64,000 nt of DNA from Woronichinia naegeliana WA131. GTDB taxonomy: Bacteria; Cyanobacteriota; Cyanobacteriia; Cyanobacteriales; Microcystaceae. Under the pieces are notes generated by a model. It was not told the origin of the DNA, did no database searches, and saw only the letters and a list, made by a program, of their open reading frames with translations. Positions 19,690 through 29,017 of the stretch are shown here, in pieces (position 1 is the first letter of the stretch; each line of letters starts with the position of its first letter). The translations under genes were made by a program, and so were the position numbers. Location: assembly GCA_025370055.1 (NCBI GenBank), contig CP073041.1, positions 2,170,001 to 2,234,000 on the forward strand, in the 5' to 3' direction.

Positions 19690-20862
19690 ATGAATAGCGA
19701 TCGCCCTAAAAAATTGCCCATCAGATTACCGCGCCTATCGGTGATGGATCGCTATATTTTTATTGAATTACTCTTGCCCTTTTTGTTTGGCATGGGTTTA
19801 TTTACCTCCCTTGCCCTATCCATTGGCACCCTATTTGATTTGGTACGACGGGTGACGGAATCTGGCTTACCGTTAATTATTGCCGTCAAGATTTTATTTT
19901 TAAAAATGCCTGCCTTTGTTGTGCTGGCCTTTCCCATGTCCATGCTGTTGTCCAGTTTGATGGCCTATAGTCGTCTTTCCAGTGACAGCGAAGTGATTGC
20001 TATGCGAAGTATTGGGGTGGGCATTTATCGCCTGATCGTTCCGGCTCTTTTATTTAGTATGGTGGTAACGGGTTGTGCTTTTATTTTTAATGATCAAGTC
20101 GCCCCCGCAGCTAATTATGAAGCCTTAATGACGATGGAACGGGCCATTAGTAGCGACCATCCTCCCACCCAGGAACGCAATATTATCTATCCTGAGTATG
20201 GTAAAGAAAGGCAACCCGATGGCAGTGAACAAACGATTTTAAAACGTCTTTTCTATGCAGAAGAATTTAATGGCGAAAAGATGAAAAGTTTGACGATTCT
20301 AGACCGTTCTCAAGCGGGAGTTAATCAGGTTTTAACCGCAGAATCGGCCAAGTGGAATATTATGGAAAATACCTGGGATTTTTATGATGGTACTGTTTAC
20401 TTAATTGCCCCCGATGGTTCCTATCGTAATATTGTCCGTTTTAAGCATCAACAATTGGCTTTACCCCGTACCCCTTTGGATTTACTAAACCGCGATCGCG
20501 GCGATGGGGAAATGAGTATTGGTCAAGCCAAACGCTATTTAGAGATTATTAAACTGAGCGGAGATGATAAAAAAATTCGGAAACTTCAGGTGCGGATTCA
20601 GTCAAAAGTGTCTTTGCCCTTTGTTTGTTTTGTCTTCGGTATCATTGGGGCAGCGATCGGGATTCGTCCTCAAAATACTAATAAGGCAACGAGTTTTGGC
20701 ATCTGTGTTGGCTTAATTTTTTCCTATTATTTGCTTTCATTTCTCAGTGAATCCATGGGCATTTGGGGCGTGTTAAGTCCAGTAATGGCGGCTTGGTTGC
20801 CAAATCTATTGGGATTTGGGGCCGGAATTTTGTTATTAATTCAATCAGCCCGTTTACGTTAA
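19690..20862 (+). CDS. LptF/LptG-type permease (YjgP/YjgQ family)
   Basis: 390 residues. N-terminal transmembrane pair (YIFIELLLPFLFGMGLF, then FVVLAFPMSMLLSSLMAYS), a ~170-residue periplasmic jellyroll domain (AESAKWNIMENTWDFYDGT), and C-terminal helices (VSLPFVCFVFGIIGAAIG, NLLGFGAGILLLIQ). Six membrane segments are expected. Cyanobacteria often encode a single LptF/G-like protein, so F versus G is not resolved. Follows lptB by 101 bp. Confidence 0.87.
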   Translation: MNSDRPKKLPIRLPRLSVMDRYIFIELLLPFLFGMGLFTSLALSIGTLFDLVRRVTESGLPLIIAVKILFLKMPAFVVLAFPMSMLLSSLMAYSRLSSDSEVIAMRSIGVGIYRLIVPALLFSMVVTGCAFIFNDQVAPAANYEALMTMERAISSDHPPTQERNIIYPEYGKERQPDGSEQTILKRLFYAEEFNGEKMKSLTILDRSQAGVNQVLTAESAKWNIMENTWDFYDGTVYLIAPDGSYRNIVRFKHQQLALPRTPLDLLNRDRGDGEMSIGQAKRYLEIIKLSGDDKKIRKLQVRIQSKVSLPFVCFVFGIIGAAIGIRPQNTNKATSFGICVGLIFSYYLLSFLSESMGIWGVLSPVMAAWLPNLLGFGAGILLLIQSARLR

Positions 20863-21085
20863 GTATAGCCATAGCCAGAAAGGTTAGGACGCAGCAGAGT
20901 GAAGAACAAACTCGTTAGTGTCTTTATTTATTCGTGCAGGTAGAAAATGGTATGAAAAGGTGTAAAACAAGAGAATAAAAAAGATTGGAAAGGATCTTGC
21001 TGTAAAATTTTCGTTGATTACATCTGACGCGAGCTCGAAAGCCCTATCGTACCGTTTCACAGGATAATCTATCAACGAATTATTT
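20863..21085. other. Intergenic flank of the IS element
   Basis: About 220 bases between the LptF/G stop and the left inverted repeat of the IS. No coding frame with family support and no clear hairpin. The last four bases (ATTT, 21082-21085) are the left target duplication. Confidence 0.5.
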
Positions 21086-22224
21086 AGGGCTTGCTGAAAA
21101 AAGCTGAAACCTTTACGGAGAAAAATAGTAGGCGAATTAAGAACCGCTAGAATGCACGAAAATAGGGTAGAATGCCTCAAAACCATTGCATTAAGAAGAG
21201 AGAAAGCAGATGTACCGAAAGCAACAGTACTCAATTGAAACACCAGAAAACTTGAAAAATCTGTTCGGCGGGCAGTTAGACGAAGAAAATCGTTGGATAG
21301 AAATGTCAAAAATGATTCTTTGGGAAGAATATGAGGAAGAATATGCAAAAAACTTCACAGAAAAAAAAGGAGCCCCAGCCAAATCATTTAGAATGGCATT
21401 AGGAGCATTAATTATCAAAGAAATTTCAGGAAAAAGTGACAGAGAAACAGTAGAACAAATAAAAGAGAACCCTTATTTACAGTACTTTATAGGAATGGAA
21501 AGCTATAGTAGCAAAGAAGCATTTAATGCGTCAATGATGGTTCATTTTCGTAAAAAAATAGGAATGGAATTAATAAATAAAATTAATAAAGAAATAGAAA
21601 AAAAAGCGACGGGTGTAGCGTCAGAAAAAAAAGAAAATGAAGGAAAGTTATTGTTAGATGCGACTTGTACACCAGCAGATATAAAATATCCAACGGATAT
21701 AGGAATATTGAATGATGCCAGAGAAAAAACAGAAAAAATAATAGATAAGCTGTATGAAGAAATAAAAGAGAAAAGGAAAGAAAAGCCGAGGACTTATAGG
21801 GAAGTGGCAAGAAAAGAGTACTTAGCCATAGCAAAAAAACGTCGTGTGTCAAAAAAAGAAAGAAGAAAAGGAACAAAAAAACAACTAGGATATATAAAAA
21901 GAAACTTGTCTGATATAGAAAAAATGATAGAAGAGGGAGCAAAGTTAGAAAAACTAACGAAAAAAGAGCAAGAAGAGCTTGTAACGATAGGAAAAGTGTA
22001 TGAGCAACAGTTAGAAATGTATGAAAAAAAGACAAATAAAGTAGAAAACAGAATTGTGAGTGTAAGCCAACCTCACGTGCGTCCAATAGTGCGTGGAAAA
22101 GCGGGAAAAGCAGTAGAGTTTGGAGCTAAAATATCGGCAAGTAATGTGAATGGCTTTGTCTTCTTAGACAAATTAAGTTGGGATAATTACAACGAATCGG
22201 GAGATTTACAAGCGCGAATAGAAG

Positions 22225-23621
22225 GGGTGTGACCTTTAGTTGATGAAGGAAAAGAAAAGTGTTAACATGAGATGAAAAGTGACAAAGAGGAAACAATGAT
22301 GACAGCAAAACTAATTAATGTAGAGGGTTCAAAGATAAAAATAGAACTAACATTAGAACTCAGTCGTTCAATGTTGGATACAGAAATAAATATTCAAAAA
22401 GGCTTAAACGAAGTAGGTTGCATCGCCAGCAAAGAAGCCTTGAAATATTTAGATACAGATGGTTCACCCTTAAAAATCGGTGAAGAAATCTGGAAGAGTA
22501 AGGGAGAGCAACCGAAAGAATATCAAACACCTTATGGTGAGGTTATAGTGAATCGTCATGTATATCAGCGTTCACCTTTGAGGAAAAACGTATTGCCCCT
22601 TAGAAAGAGAAGCAAGGATAATCATAACATCAACGCCATTATTGGCAAAACAGGTATCCTCAAAAATGTCAGGGATGGCAGGCAAAGAGGTGAAAAATGA
22701 TTTATTAGAAAATCATGGTAGAAAAGTAGCGCTATCCTATATCCAAAGATTGAGTGAAGCAGTAGGAAGTGTGGTACAGGCAAAAGAAGAAGCGTGGAGT
22801 TATGCCCCGCCCAAGGAGGATAGCCAAATTGCAACAGTGGGAATAGGATTAGATGGAACCTGTATGCTGATGTGTGAGGATGGCTACCGTGAAGCAATGG
22901 TGGGAACCGTTAACCGTTTCCCTATACGATAGTGAGGGAGAACGTCAACAGACAATCTATCTAGGTGCGGCACCAGAGTACGGAAAAAAGAGTTTTCTAG
23001 AAAGATTGGAAAGAGAAATTGAGCGAGCGAAAAACCGTTATCCAGAGGCAAAATTTGTCGGTATAGCAGATGGTGCAGAATCAAATTGGAAGTTTTTAGA
23101 AAAGCAGACGGAAGAACAGATATTAGATTTCTATCATGCCTCTGGTTACTTAGGAGCGTTGGCAGAAGCGTTGCATCCGAATACCGTGTCAAAACAAAAA
23201 GAATGGTTGACTGAAAATTGTCGAGAACTCAAGCATGAAAAAGGAAAAGCAGGAGAACTGCTAAATCTGATGAAAGAAGCCAAAGAAGAAAAAAGTCATT
23301 CTAAGAATCTTACCGAGAAACTACAAGCGGCGATTACTTATTACGAGAATCATCAGCATCAAATGGATTATGCTGAATACTTAGAGAAAAAGTATCCGAT
23401 TGGTTCAGGTGTTACGGAAGCAGCTTGTAAGACGTTGGTCAAACAACGATTATGTTGTTCAGGAATGCGATGGAAGGAAAAAGGAGCAGGAATTATTTTG
23501 AGCCTACGAGCTTTGGTATTGACCAAGGAACGATGGAGTCAATTTTGGGCAAAACTTGATCAATATGGGTTCCCTGTAGAACCCTGATTACAACAGCTTT
23601 TATCAACTAAAGGTCGCACCC
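22225..23621 (+). mobile_element. ISKra4-type insertion sequence, copy 1 (1397 bp)
   Basis: Ends GGGTGTGACCTTTAGTTGAT (left) and its reverse complement with one change (GGGTGCGACC). Flanked by the 8-bp duplication AATAGAAG (22217-22224 and 23622-23629). Nearly identical to the copy at 47911-49300 but seven bases longer because of a tandem heptamer AACCGTT near 22903-22916. It sits inside the transposase gene of another IS. Confidence 0.93.
22272..23587 (+). pseudogene. ISKra4-family transposase, two-frame, further broken by 7-bp duplication
   Basis: ORF A (from 22272, maybe MMTAKLINVEG) supplies the N-terminus to HVYQRSP; a net +1 shift near AGGAAAAACG (22581-22590) enters ORF B, which reads TYCPLEREARIIITSTPLLA, classic ISKra4 core. 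ORF B continues through DDE motifs GIGLDGTCM and FVGIADGAESNW to EAACKTLVKQRLCCSGMRW. In this copy a second break occurs where AACCGTT is duplicated, so full-length protein cannot be made without two shifts. Confidence 0.8.
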
Positions 23622-24180
23622 AATAGAAGAATATAAAAGGGAAACAGGATGTTATCCGGAATCGGTTCATGTGGATAAAATCTATCGAACAAAAGCGAAT
23701 CGAGCTTATTGTAAAGAAAGGGATATAAGAATGAGTGGTCCCCGATTGGGAAGACCGCCGAAAGAGGTGAGCAAAGAAAAAAAGAAAGAGGCACGCTCAG
23801 ATGAAAGAGTGCGTAATGCCATTGAGGGTAAATTCGGACAGGGAAAGAGGAAATTTAGTCTTGGTCGAGTGATGGCCAAACTACCTGAGACCTCGGAAAC
23901 GGTAATTGCGATGAACTTTTTGGTAATGAATCTTTCTACTCTACTTCAGAAGACAAAAAGTAAAAAGTTGTAGAGTCGTTTTTCTTGTGAAAAATGGTGT
24001 TAATTTTCCTCTCTTTTGTGAGGAGTGATTTGTGTTGACCTTTTTAGACAGAAAGGAACAATAGATTAAACAAAATCTGTATTTTGATTTGTTTCCATAA
24101 GGATAAGTTATCTATGCTTTTTCAGTCCATACTTCCCTAACCCACATTTCTTTCGTTTTTTGACTTTTTCAGCAAGCCCT

Positions 24181-24208
24181 ATTTACAGGTAAAAAAAATT
24201 TGTAAGAT
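24181..24208. other. Right flank of the IS
   Basis: Begins with the second ATTT target duplication, followed by an A-rich stretch that leads into the HIP1 cluster. Nothing coding. Confidence 0.5.
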
Positions 24209-24424
24209 GCGATCGCCTTGTCGTAAACTCTGAAAATATGAAACGCGATCGCCCCTACACGAAAAAAATTTGTAAGAGGCGATCGCCTCCTCAAATCCAA
24301 ATCCTTACAAAATGCGATCGCTTCCCCAACATTTCTATCAACTGCGATCACTTCCCCAAATCTCATTAAATCTCATTTCTACAAACAGCGATCGCCTCCT
24401 CAATATTCCACAACTAGCGATCGC
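24209..24424. repeat. Dense HIP1 palindrome cluster
   Basis: Six perfect GCGATCGC octamers (starting 24209, 24245, 24279, 24314, 24388, 24417) and one degenerate GCGATCAC (24344) occur in 216 bases, at spacings of 29-44 bp. Several are set in similar contexts (TTTGTAAGATGCGATCGC and TTTGTAAGAGGCGATCGC; CGCTTCCCCAA). HIP1 is common in cyanobacteria, but this noncoding array is far denser than elsewhere in the window. No spacer/repeat architecture of a CRISPR. Confidence 0.9.
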
Positions 24425-24472
24425 CCCTTTAAACCCATATTCCGTACTGGTTAAGAGGAAGTAAAAAATAAA

Positions 24473-24585
24473 CTCAGAAATAGCGACGGAATAGCTATCT
24501 CTCTTGTGTTACTTTAGGAAATAATTTTAAATCTCAAATCCTACACCCATTCTTGCTCAACAAGGATTCTGTCGTTATTTCTGAG
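24473..24585. repeat. 113-bp element with 20-bp inverted repeats
   Basis: Arms CTCAGAAATAGCGACGGAAT (24473-24492) and, in reverse complement at 24566-24585, the same sequence with two changes. The enclosed ~73 bases are AT-rich. It could be a MITE or a long hairpin RNA. No target duplication is obvious and no second copy is in the window. Confidence 0.6.
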
Positions 24586-24920
24586 GATAAAATAAAATGT
24601 GTGTTTCCTCCTAACTTAATAGCTCAAAAGTCTTGCTATGGAAGGACTTTAGTCTTTGAGGTCTGAAAATGTCTTCCTAGTCTAACAGAAGAGAAATATC
24701 TTAACGGGCTGATGGTCAGCTAAGGGGGAGGACGGTAAGGCATTTACCCAGGAACCGTAACCGCGATCGCCCCTAAAACCAGGCCACTTTGCAAAACACA
24801 GAACCAAAATCGAGGCAAAAGTAACCGCAACATTCCAAAATCAAGCGACAATATTAACTATTCACCCTAACATCCCCTTTCTCAAATTTCGACTTTCTTT
24901 AGCATTACTTTGCTTTTTCT
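24586..24920. other. Leader region upstream of the SUI1 gene
   Basis: 335 noncoding bases with one HIP1 site near 24760 and a purine-rich stretch GGGGGAGGACGG. I see no established riboswitch or tRNA. A small RNA is possible but unsupported. Confidence 0.3.
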
Positions 24921-25271
24921 ATGGCTGCCAAACCGAATCCACTCCACCGCGATCGCGTCATTTACCAAGAATTTGGGAATACTCCTGCTAATCCGGCCAC
25001 AGAACGTGCTCAAAGCGATCTACCGCCCCAACAGCAAAACTTACGAGTCCAAGCTTCCCGCGCTGGCCGTAAAGGTAAAACCGTCACCACCATTACCGGC
25101 TTCCAATCCTCCTCTGCAACCCTAACCCAATTGCTCAAAAATCTGAAAAATCACTGTGGCAGTGGTGGAACTCTCAAAGAGAATAGTCTCGAAATTCAGG
25201 GCGATCATCGTCAAAAGATCCTCGATTACCTAGTGAAATTAGGCTATAAAGCCAAAATTAGCGGGGGTTAG
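24921..25271 (+). CDS. SUI1/eIF1-family translation factor (YciH-like)
   Basis: 116 residues. The C-terminal ~75 residues form the SUI1 fold: KTVTTITGFQ, then LLKNLKNHCGSGGTLKENSL and IEIQGDH-type segment, ending LVKLGYKAKISGG. Bacterial YciH is thought to affect start-site fidelity on the ribosome. Common single gene in cyanobacteria. Monocistronic here. Confidence 0.88.
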   Translation: MAAKPNPLHRDRVIYQEFGNTPANPATERAQSDLPPQQQNLRVQASRAGRKGKTVTTITGFQSSSATLTQLLKNLKNHCGSGGTLKENSLEIQGDHRQKILDYLVKLGYKAKISGG

Positions 25272-25395
25272 CCAGGGATGACAGGAGAAACCGAGCCTTC
25301 TGGCCCAATAAACAGAAATTAATGACATAATAGCTAAGGCTATTCCTCGGCCCCAAGCGACTTTAGTTCTCTCCCAGACAGTTCAAGGCATACTG

Positions 25396-26916
25396 ATGAG
25401 TCTAGATAACGATAAAGATTTTATTGAAAAATTGGAAACTGGAATCCCTGGATTTGATTTTCTTTCCCAGGGTGGCTTGCCTTTAGGGAGGGCGACATTA
25501 ATAGCAGGGACAGCCGGAAGTTCTAAAACGGTTTTTGCTTGTCAGTTTCTCGTAGAAGGCATTAAATGTGGCGAAAATGGTGTATTTATCACCTTTGAAG
25601 AACCCCCCAAGGCACTACGAAAAAATATGCGGGGGTTTGGCTGGAATATTCGCGAATTAGAAGAGAAGGGTCAATGGGCCTTTGTGGATGCCTCTCCCCA
25701 ACCAGGAGAACAGCCGGTTGTGGCCGGAGATTATGATTTGGGAGCCTTAATTGCTCGCATTGAACACGCTATCCGTAAATATAAAGCGAAACGGGTGTCC
25801 CTGGATTCCCTGGGGGCGATTTTTAGCCATCTTACCGATAGTGCCCAGGTTAGAAATGATCTGTTTCGATTGGCCTCTGCCCTGCGCGAACTGGAAGTGA
25901 CGGCCATTATGACGGCAGAGAGAACCGAAGAGTATGGAGATATTAGTCGTTATGGTGTAGAGGAGTTTGTGGCTGATAATGTGGTCATTCTCCGTAATGT
26001 ATTAGCCGATGAAAAGCGTCGTCGCACCATTGAAATTTTGAAATATCGGGGTACGGATCACCAAAAAGGCGAGTTTCCTTTTACCATTATTCCCCAACGA
26101 GGCGTGGTCATTATTCCTCTGTCGGCGATCGAACTTGAACAAAAATCCTCTAACATTCGCATCACCTCTGGCAGTAATGAATTAGATCGGATGTGTGGCG
26201 GCGGCTTCTTTCGAGATTCGATTATTCTGGTTTCTGGGGCAACAGGCACGGGTAAAACCCTGATGGTAACGGAATTTATGGCAGGGGGAGTATCCAATGG
26301 AGAACGCTGTCTCGTTTTTGCCTTTGAAGAAAGTCGAGAACAACTATTTCGCAATGCGACGGGTTGGGGCGTTGATTTTAAGCAAATGGAAAAGGATGGC
26401 AAATTAAAGGTGATTTGTCGCTATCCAGAAACCACTAACCTGGAAAATCATCTGATTATGATGAAGGATATTATCCAGGAATTTAAGCCTAATCGGGTGG
26501 CAGTAGATAGTTTATCTGCCTTGGAGCGAGTTTCAACCTTAAAAGGATTCCGAGAATTTATTATTGGTCTAACCTCTTTTATTAAACAACAGGAAATTGG
26601 GGGATTATTTACCTCAACAACTCCTACCCTGTTGGGCGGTTCTTCCATTACCGAAGCCCATATTTCTACCATTACCGACTCAATTATTCTCCTGCGTTAC
26701 GTGGAAATGTATGGCGAAATGCGACGCGGTATTACGGTCTTAAAAATGCGTGGTTCTATGCACGATAAGGATATTCGAGAGTTCTCAATCGATTATCAGG
26801 GGATGCACATTGGTAAACCTTTCCGTAACGTCACTGGAATTTTAGCCGGAACACCGATGTACACAGCCCAAACGGAAGTAGAGCGTTTAAGTGGTCTCTT
26901 TGAAGATGGTGGCTAG
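25396..26916 (+). CDS. kaiC3: Circadian clock-type ATPase KaiC, KaiC3 subfamily
   Basis: 506 residues with two RecA-like KaiC domains. CI: Walker A GTAGSSKT at 38-45, catalytic E68-E69. CII: Walker A GATGTGKT at 281-288, E311-E312. The autophosphorylation pair is retained as S424-T425 in AHISTITD. The N-terminus EKLETGIPGFDFLSQGGLPL and the C-terminus (ends ERLSGLFEDGG) differ from canonical KaiC1 and lack its KaiA-binding tail; to my memory they match Synechocystis KaiC3. No kaiA or kaiB is adjacent, also typical of kaiC3. KaiC3 can phosphorylate itself without KaiA and is thought to modulate the main clock or respond to dark/chemoheterotrophic conditions. Confidence 0.88.
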   Translation: MSLDNDKDFIEKLETGIPGFDFLSQGGLPLGRATLIAGTAGSSKTVFACQFLVEGIKCGENGVFITFEEPPKALRKNMRGFGWNIRELEEKGQWAFVDASPQPGEQPVVAGDYDLGALIARIEHAIRKYKAKRVSLDSLGAIFSHLTDSAQVRNDLFRLASALRELEVTAIMTAERTEEYGDISRYGVEEFVADNVVILRNVLADEKRRRTIEILKYRGTDHQKGEFPFTIIPQRGVVIIPLSAIELEQKSSNIRITSGSNELDRMCGGGFFRDSIILVSGATGTGKTLMVTEFMAGGVSNGERCLVFAFEESREQLFRNATGWGVDFKQMEKDGKLKVICRYPETTNLENHLIMMKDIIQEFKPNRVAVDSLSALERVSTLKGFREFIIGLTSFIKQQEIGGLFTSTTPTLLGGSSITEAHISTITDSIILLRYVEMYGEMRRGITVLKMRGSMHDKDIREFSIDYQGMHIGKPFRNVTGILAGTPMYTAQTEVERLSGLFEDGG

Positions 26917-26978
26917 CACTAGATTGGATCCTTCATGTGAATTCCTATAGCCAGAGGGTGTTTTTCTCTGCTAGTAAA

Positions 26979-27134
26979 ATGACTTTTCCCCAGGATCGTA
27001 TGGTTTTAGTTTTTCAAGGGGAAAGATTACCACTATATTATCAAAAGGAAGATTTGTTACCTGTTTTAGAATGCCTTCAAGACTGGCGATTTTCTATTAA
27101 TAACTTATTTCAATTATTAAGCTTTTCTGGCTGA
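26979..27134 (+). CDS. Small hypothetical protein, 51 aa
   Basis: Short frame between kaiC3 and the DUF29 gene, starting at an ATG (MTFPQDRMVLVFQGERLPLY) and ending 6 bp before the DUF29 start. No family recognised. Its tight spacing to the next gene supports translation; length makes it uncertain. Confidence 0.4.
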   Translation: MTFPQDRMVLVFQGERLPLYYQKEDLLPVLECLQDWRFSINNLFQLLSFSG

Positions 27135-27140
27135 GGTAAA

Positions 27141-27581
27141 ATGATGAAAAATCAACTTTATGATTTAGATTTTTATGCTTGGACTCAACAGCAAGCGGAT
27201 TTATTATTAACAGGAAAATTAGAGTTTTTAGATCGGATTAATTTGGCAGAGGAAATTGAATCTTTGGGCAAGCAACAACGACAAGAACTCAGAAATCGTT
27301 TAGGTATTTTAATCGGTCATCTTTTAAAATGGGACTATCAGCCTGAACGACGGGGAAAAAGTTGGAAAGCGACCATTCGAGAACAACGTCGTCGCATTAT
27401 TGAGCATTTAGCAGATAATCCGAGTTTGAAGCCCTATCTATTAACCGCGATCGCCTTAGCCTATCAAGATGCGATCGATTTAGTGGTTCGAGAAACGCCG
27501 TTAGATGACGATGATCTGCCTCAAGTTTGTCCCTATGAAGTGGAACAGATTTTTGATCTTACTTTTCCTTTTGAGTTATAG
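27141..27581 (+). CDS. DUF29 family protein
   Basis: 146 residues. Typical DUF29: LYDLDFYAWTQQQADLL, AEEIESLGKQQRQELRNRL, LLKWDYQPERRGKSWKATI and C-terminal CPYEVEQIFD. Helical cytoplasmic protein, abundant in cyanobacteria in many paralogues, often near mobile DNA. Biochemical role unknown. An ISKra4-type remnant starts eight bases after its stop. Confidence 0.85.
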   Translation: MMKNQLYDLDFYAWTQQQADLLLTGKLEFLDRINLAEEIESLGKQQRQELRNRLGILIGHLLKWDYQPERRGKSWKATIREQRRRIIEHLADNPSLKPYLLTAIALAYQDAIDLVVRETPLDDDDLPQVCPYEVEQIFDLTFPFEL

Positions 27582-27588
27582 TTACAAT

Positions 27589-27757
27589 GGGTGCGACCGT
27601 TAGTTGATGAAAAGGAGAAAGGTGTTAACATGAGACGAAAAGTGACAAAGAGAAAACAACGATGACAGCAAAACTAATTAATATAGAGGGTTCAAAGATA
27701 AAAATGGAACTAACACTAGAACTCAGTCGCTCAATGTTGGAGACAGAAGTAAATAAT
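27589..27757 (+). mobile_element. ISKra4-type element, left-end remnant
   Basis: Begins GGGTGCGACCGTTAGTTGAT and follows the left ~165 bases of the two full copies, including the transposase start (MTAKLINIEGSKIKMELTLE). Similarity stops abruptly after GAAGTAAATAAT. No right end is present, so it is an old truncated copy, more diverged than the complete ones. Confidence 0.85.
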
Positions 27758-28046
27758 GCTCTGACAAGCTTTGTATTAGCTCTGATGCCTCTACCCTTCC
27801 ATTTCCTAAAAAACGATAGAATCCTACTTGCTCGGCACGATTCCTTTTGCCTGTTTAGCGTGAATTAGTATCGGGTTGGTTATTTTTCAGTCCTCTTTTT
27901 TGGTTTTTTTCCCTTTTTTTAGTTTACACTTGACTTGTGTGTACACAGTAGCTTTTCCAAGGGGCTAGGGAATAAAGACTGAATCTTATCGATGGGCCAA
28001 CCAGAATTGGGACGACACACAAAAACTTTTGATTCCTCAACCCACA
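27758..28046. other. Intergenic, possible further IS scar
   Basis: Follows the IS remnant; AT-rich with a T-rich block near 27895-27925. No protein with family support. It may hold the end of a second element that truncated the ISKra4-type copy. Confidence 0.3.
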
Positions 28047-29003
28047 ATGAGATCCTTACCCAGTATTCGAGACAACTTAACCCATATAGAAACCCAAACC
28101 ACGCAGCTTTGGCAAGAACTTAGGTATCTTTATCAACAACACCTAAACTTTTTGACACAAACTGTCAACCAGCAACTCATTTTTGCAGTTCATCAAATCT
28201 GTACCCAAATTTATCCCGAAATTTTCCTAACACTCAGTTTAAATCAACGGCAAAAGTTCCAGGCAAGAATTCGCCATATTGTTCGAGATTTCCAGCCCAA
28301 ATTACTCACTCAACTAGCCTCTAAAGGCATTCTCTTAAGTCCAGTAACCTTAGAAGTCACTTCTCCTCTACTGGAAGAGACAGAAACAGTTCCTTTAGAT
28401 AATCAGGAATTTGCCGCCCCTAAAGGTTTAGAAGCATTATTATCTCAGCCACCAAAACCCCATTTAATAGTTAACAGTCCTGAAGATTTAAACCATTGGT
28501 GCCGAGAATTGGAGCGGGAAATGAACCGACATTTAACGGATATTTCCCATGAGACAAATCTCTTGCTGCAAAAAGTAGAAATTTTGTCCCCTAAGCTACC
28601 TCCTCAAATTCTGGAAATGGCTCTGCAAGCAGAAGAAGGGGGGATGAATATGGGACAGGGTGGAATGCCTAATATTTTAAGTATTGTGGTAGAAACCCGC
28701 AGAGCAGAAGCTAAATCAGAAAAACCAGAGGATGAAGATCTAGAAACCAATGAAGACGAAGATGAAGAGGACAATCAGGAGGAAGAAATGGCTAAAAACT
28801 CTCAAATCTTGAAAATCGCAGCCATTCATTTACGGCTTTCTGAACTAGAATTTGCCGATGTTCATTTAAGTTTAACGCGTAAGCAATTACGCAATCTGGG
28901 AGAACAACTCAATAAGCTCCGCAAACAGTATCGTCAACTCAAACGAGAATACCTGCGATCAGAGGCAGAAATGGCTTGGCGAGCCAGTTGGACAGAAAAT
29001 TAG
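28047..29003 (+). CDS. Conserved cyanobacterial hypothetical protein with acidic linker
   Basis: 318 residues from the ATG (an in-frame TTG lies six codons upstream). N-terminal helical region (LWQELRYLYQQHLNFLTQTV), middle block HWCRELEREMNRHLTDI, a strongly acidic segment (~residues 225-250, EDEDLETNEDEDEEDNQEEE), then a C-terminal basic coiled coil (LGEQLNKLRKQYRQLKREYL). No signal peptide or membrane helix. Probably cytoplasmic; function unknown. Convergent with glgC. Confidence 0.6.
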   Translation: MRSLPSIRDNLTHIETQTTQLWQELRYLYQQHLNFLTQTVNQQLIFAVHQICTQIYPEIFLTLSLNQRQKFQARIRHIVRDFQPKLLTQLASKGILLSPVTLEVTSPLLEETETVPLDNQEFAAPKGLEALLSQPPKPHLIVNSPEDLNHWCRELEREMNRHLTDISHETNLLLQKVEILSPKLPPQILEMALQAEEGGMNMGQGGMPNILSIVVETRRAEAKSEKPEDEDLETNEDEDEEDNQEEEMAKNSQILKIAAIHLRLSELEFADVHLSLTRKQLRNLGEQLNKLRKQYRQLKREYLRSEAEMAWRASWTEN

Positions 29004-29017
29004 ACTTGCCCACAAAA

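Larger units (their letters stand above)
21210..23973 (+). pseudogene. DUF772-type DDE transposase interrupted by an ISKra4-type element
   Basis: N-terminal part 21210-22224 and C-terminal part 23630-23973 join in frame when the nested IS and one duplication are removed, giving about 452 residues with no other lesion. Landmarks: FGGQLDEENRWIEMSKMI, the DUF772 block MALGALIIKEISGKSDRETV, first catalytic Asp in LLLDATCTPADIKYP, an acidic and lysine-rich insertion, VHVDKIYRTKANRAYCKE, RMSGPRLGRPPKE, and the Glu helix AIEGKFGQGKRKF. Adenine-rich codon use differs from host genes. Confidence 0.85.
21086..24180 (+). mobile_element. IS element, IS5/IS1182-like (DUF772 transposase), carrying a nested IS
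   Basis: Terminal inverted repeats AGGGCTTGCTGAAAAA begin at 21086 and end (reverse complement) at 24180. The flanks share ATTT (21082-21085 and 24181-24184), a 4-bp target duplication. Subtracting the nested 1397-bp element and its extra 8-bp duplication leaves about 1690 bp. It encodes one DDE transposase on the plus strand. Precise IS family is uncertain. Confidence 0.85.

Noticed and set aside
20884-21348. Minus-strand frame of 154 codons
   Set aside because: Covers the IS left end and the antisense of the transposase start; composition typical of a shadow frame.
21583-22086. Leu/Phe-rich minus-strand frame resembling a membrane protein
   Set aside because: Antisense of the lysine-rich transposase segment; poly-Leu/Phe is the mirror of AAA/GAA codons.
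24209-24424. Possible CRISPR array
   Set aside because: The repeated unit is only the 8-bp HIP1 palindrome with irregular spacing; no 25-37 bp repeat and no cas genes.
25396-26916. Canonical KaiC1
   Set aside because: N- and C-termini and the CI Walker A differ, and kaiA/kaiB are not adjacent.
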